Assembly: GCA_021816165.1 (NCBI GenBank)
Contig: JAKAYZ010000145.1
Location: forward strand, 1 to 6,462
Direction: 5' to 3'
DNA length: 6,462 bases
DNA from: Planctomycetota bacterium
Lineage (GTDB): Bacteria > Planctomycetota > Phycisphaerae > WQYP01
Part shown: positions 5,202 through 6,462 of the stretch, piece by piece
Layout of the letters: every line of letters starts with the position of its first letter
How positions within the stretch are numbered: position 1 is the first letter of the stretch
Notes under the pieces: model-generated
Database searches by the model: none
What the model was told of the DNA's origin: nothing
Seen by the model: only the letters and a program-made list of their open reading frames with translations
Position numbers and translations under genes: made by a program

Positions 5202-6462
5202 ATGGCTATCGCGTTTCTTTCTCCCTGGTGGTTGATCGCGGCAGTGGTCGTTGCCGGGTTGGCCCTGCTGGCGGTATGGTGGCTCGGCCTGACCCCAATG
5301 CCCGCTTCCACGCTGCGATTTTGGCAGTCGGCGGCGGGTTCCGCAGGCCGGCAGGATTCGAGGAACATAGATCCGCTCTGGCTGCTGGTGGCGGTGGCCA
5401 CAACGCTGGCCGCCCTGGCGCTTTTGCAGCCTATCCTCAAGACTTTTCCATCTCGATCGGCCATGCCACCCCCGCCCAGCATCATTGCGGCTGGAGCCGC
5501 CATTCCTCAAGCCCAGACCGGCTCCATTTTCGTGCGCTCCCGGAGGTTAATAAAAAGCTCCGGTCCGGTGCGGCTAGACATTTCGTGGCTTGGTGGCCGA
5601 CGGATCGACCAAATCTCCCCGCGCCAACTTCAGGCTGGAGTCACCGTGGCGGATTTACCCATTTCGGCCAAGGTTTGGAACATTGCCCTTATTGCTGCGG
5701 GGGATACCTTTTGGCGACAAACTTTGAAACGGCACACACCCGCGACCGTGGCCGTTAATTTTCTCGGACCGCCCCCACGGCCCCTGGTGCGTTTGTTCCG
5801 CCTGGCAAAAGGGGTGGCCTTAAACAGGCTTGGGCTGCACCCAGCCCTGTGGATCCTTAACAGTGCTGGGAGCAAGCTTGGCCGACGATCCTTGGCCCGC
5901 GGTGATGTGGTACTGGCCATCGCCCCGGCAGTTTTTCCCGGCATGAGCCTGGATTCACCGGATGCAATTGCTCTGTCCAGAGACCAGGCCATGCCACCCT
6001 TGCATTTGGAGAAGACCACCTCCAGCGGCTTGCTGGAACATCTCCGAATGAATCAGATTGGATTCCGGATTTTTTATAAAGCGCATCTCCGGGCATCCTG
6101 GAAGGTGCTGCTAACCGCCACGGGCCGAGGTTTGGGCAGCCACCCATGGCCGTTCCTGGCCCAGCGCTATGATAAAAACGGCAATGTATGGGAGTTCTGG
6201 CTGGCGGTGCCACTGAATTTTCGCAGTACACACTGGCCGCAACACGGTTCTTTTGTGATTTTCTTCGCCAATCTGCTCCAACGCCTGCGATCCGGGAGCA
6301 CAGCTGGTGAGTCCATGACGCGGTGGCTCGCACCGGCAACTTTATACCAGCCCGGCAACCCGGTGAACCATGGACCGCCGCGGCGCAGGGTTATCCCGCT
6401 GGCGGGATGGCTGGCCTTGGTGGCGAGCGGGCTGGTGGCGGTGGCGATGGTTGGTTTTGTGC
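5202..6462 (+). CDS. BatA-domain-like membrane protein, 3' end outside window
   Basis: An uninterrupted frame runs from ATG 5202 off the window edge, giving at least 420 residues. The N-terminus MAIAFLSPWWLIAAVVVAGL is a first membrane segment (about 9-30). A short loop with STLRFW (36-41) follows, then a second segment DPLWLLVAVATTLAALALLQ (57-76). This two-helix layout, a P-x-STL-x-FW loop and a proline right after helix two, is that of the N-terminal BatA / aerotolerance-regulator domain. Residues 80-395 are probably outside the membrane. Near their end HPWPF (314-318), WEFWLAVPL and SFVIFFANLLQRL (350-362) match the end of the globular domain in BatA relatives, where a gene product displays the pattern 'vaer..GrvlvlafpL....FPvLlaNal'. 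A third membrane segment (about 399-420) starts at the edge. I cannot see the metal site (DxSxS) of a VWA domain. The ORF at 5228-5758 in another frame is a shadow. It follows the kinase by 128 bases. Family level is likely; function is unknown. Confidence 0.72.
   Translation, partial: MAIAFLSPWWLIAAVVVAGLALLAVWWLGLTPMPASTLRFWQSAAGSAGRQDSRNIDPLWLLVAVATTLAALALLQPILKTFPSRSAMPPPPSIIAAGAAIPQAQTGSIFVRSRRLIKSSGPVRLDISWLGGRRIDQISPRQLQAGVTVADLPISAKVWNIALIAAGDTFWRQTLKRHTPATVAVNFLGPPPRPLVRLFRLAKGVALNRLGLHPALWILNSAGSKLGRRSLARGDVVLAIAPAVFPGMSLDSPDAIALSRDQAMPPLHLEKTTSSGLLEHLRMNQIGFRIFYKAHLRASWKVLLTATGRGLGSHPWPFLAQRYDKNGNVWEFWLAVPLNFRSTHWPQHGSFVIFFANLLQRLRSGSTAGESMTRWLAPATLYQPGNPVNHGPPRRRVIPLAGWLALVASGLVAVAMVGFV

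Noticed and set aside
5228..5758. 176-codon plus-strand frame
   Set aside because: It overlaps the BatA-like frame in another phase, starts with no good ribosome site and codes for low-complexity Gly/Arg/His sequence without membrane segments.
5097..6358. Several overlapping minus-strand frames of 63-160 codons
   Set aside because: Composition is shadow-like and none has a domain, a signal peptide or a ribosome site. The plus strand has one continuous coherent frame from 5202.

Overview
The window is bacterial, moderately GC-rich and densely coded. It holds five protein-coding genes, two of them cut by the window edges. I see no tRNA, rRNA, CRISPR array, insertion sequence or phage gene. The host has a proton-pumping type I NADH dehydrogenase and a cell envelope that takes lipoproteins. 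The open-ended last gene resembles the BatA-type membrane proteins common in Planctomycetota (possibly Phycisphaerae), so that phylum is my best guess. It is an inference from gene content and is not proven by the sequence.

Layout: (1) positions 2-841 (+), the C-terminal part of nuoN, which encodes complex I membrane subunit N. (2) 962-2167 (+), a class I PLP-dependent aspartate-type aminotransferase behind a 120-base leader. (3) 2287-2853 (-), a small lipoprotein with one fasciclin domain, convergent with the aminotransferase. (4) A 183-base divergent regulatory region, 2854-3036, with a perfect 25-base palindrome over the likely promoter of the fasciclin gene and a second inverted repeat just before the kinase gene. 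(5) 3037-5073 (+), a membrane sensor histidine kinase (TM, extracytoplasmic Cache-like sensor, TM, HAMP, HisKA, HATPase). (6) 5202 to the window end (+), an uninterrupted reading frame of at least 420 codons that looks like a BatA-domain membrane protein.

How the genes fit together: nuoN is presumably the last gene of a nuo operon, and the aminotransferase is a housekeeping gene that may or may not be read from it. The most suggestive unit is the divergent pair of a surface or periplasmic adhesion-type lipoprotein and a Cache-type kinase, sharing a control region with two inverted repeats. No response regulator is visible, so the kinase looks orphan within this window. The BatA-like gene follows the kinase in the same direction and could be co-transcribed with it, although a 128-base gap separates them. 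Nothing here clearly amounts to a new defence or mobile system. The best candidates for new biology are the palindromic operator region, the riboswitch-like fragment before the aminotransferase gene, and the BatA-like gene.
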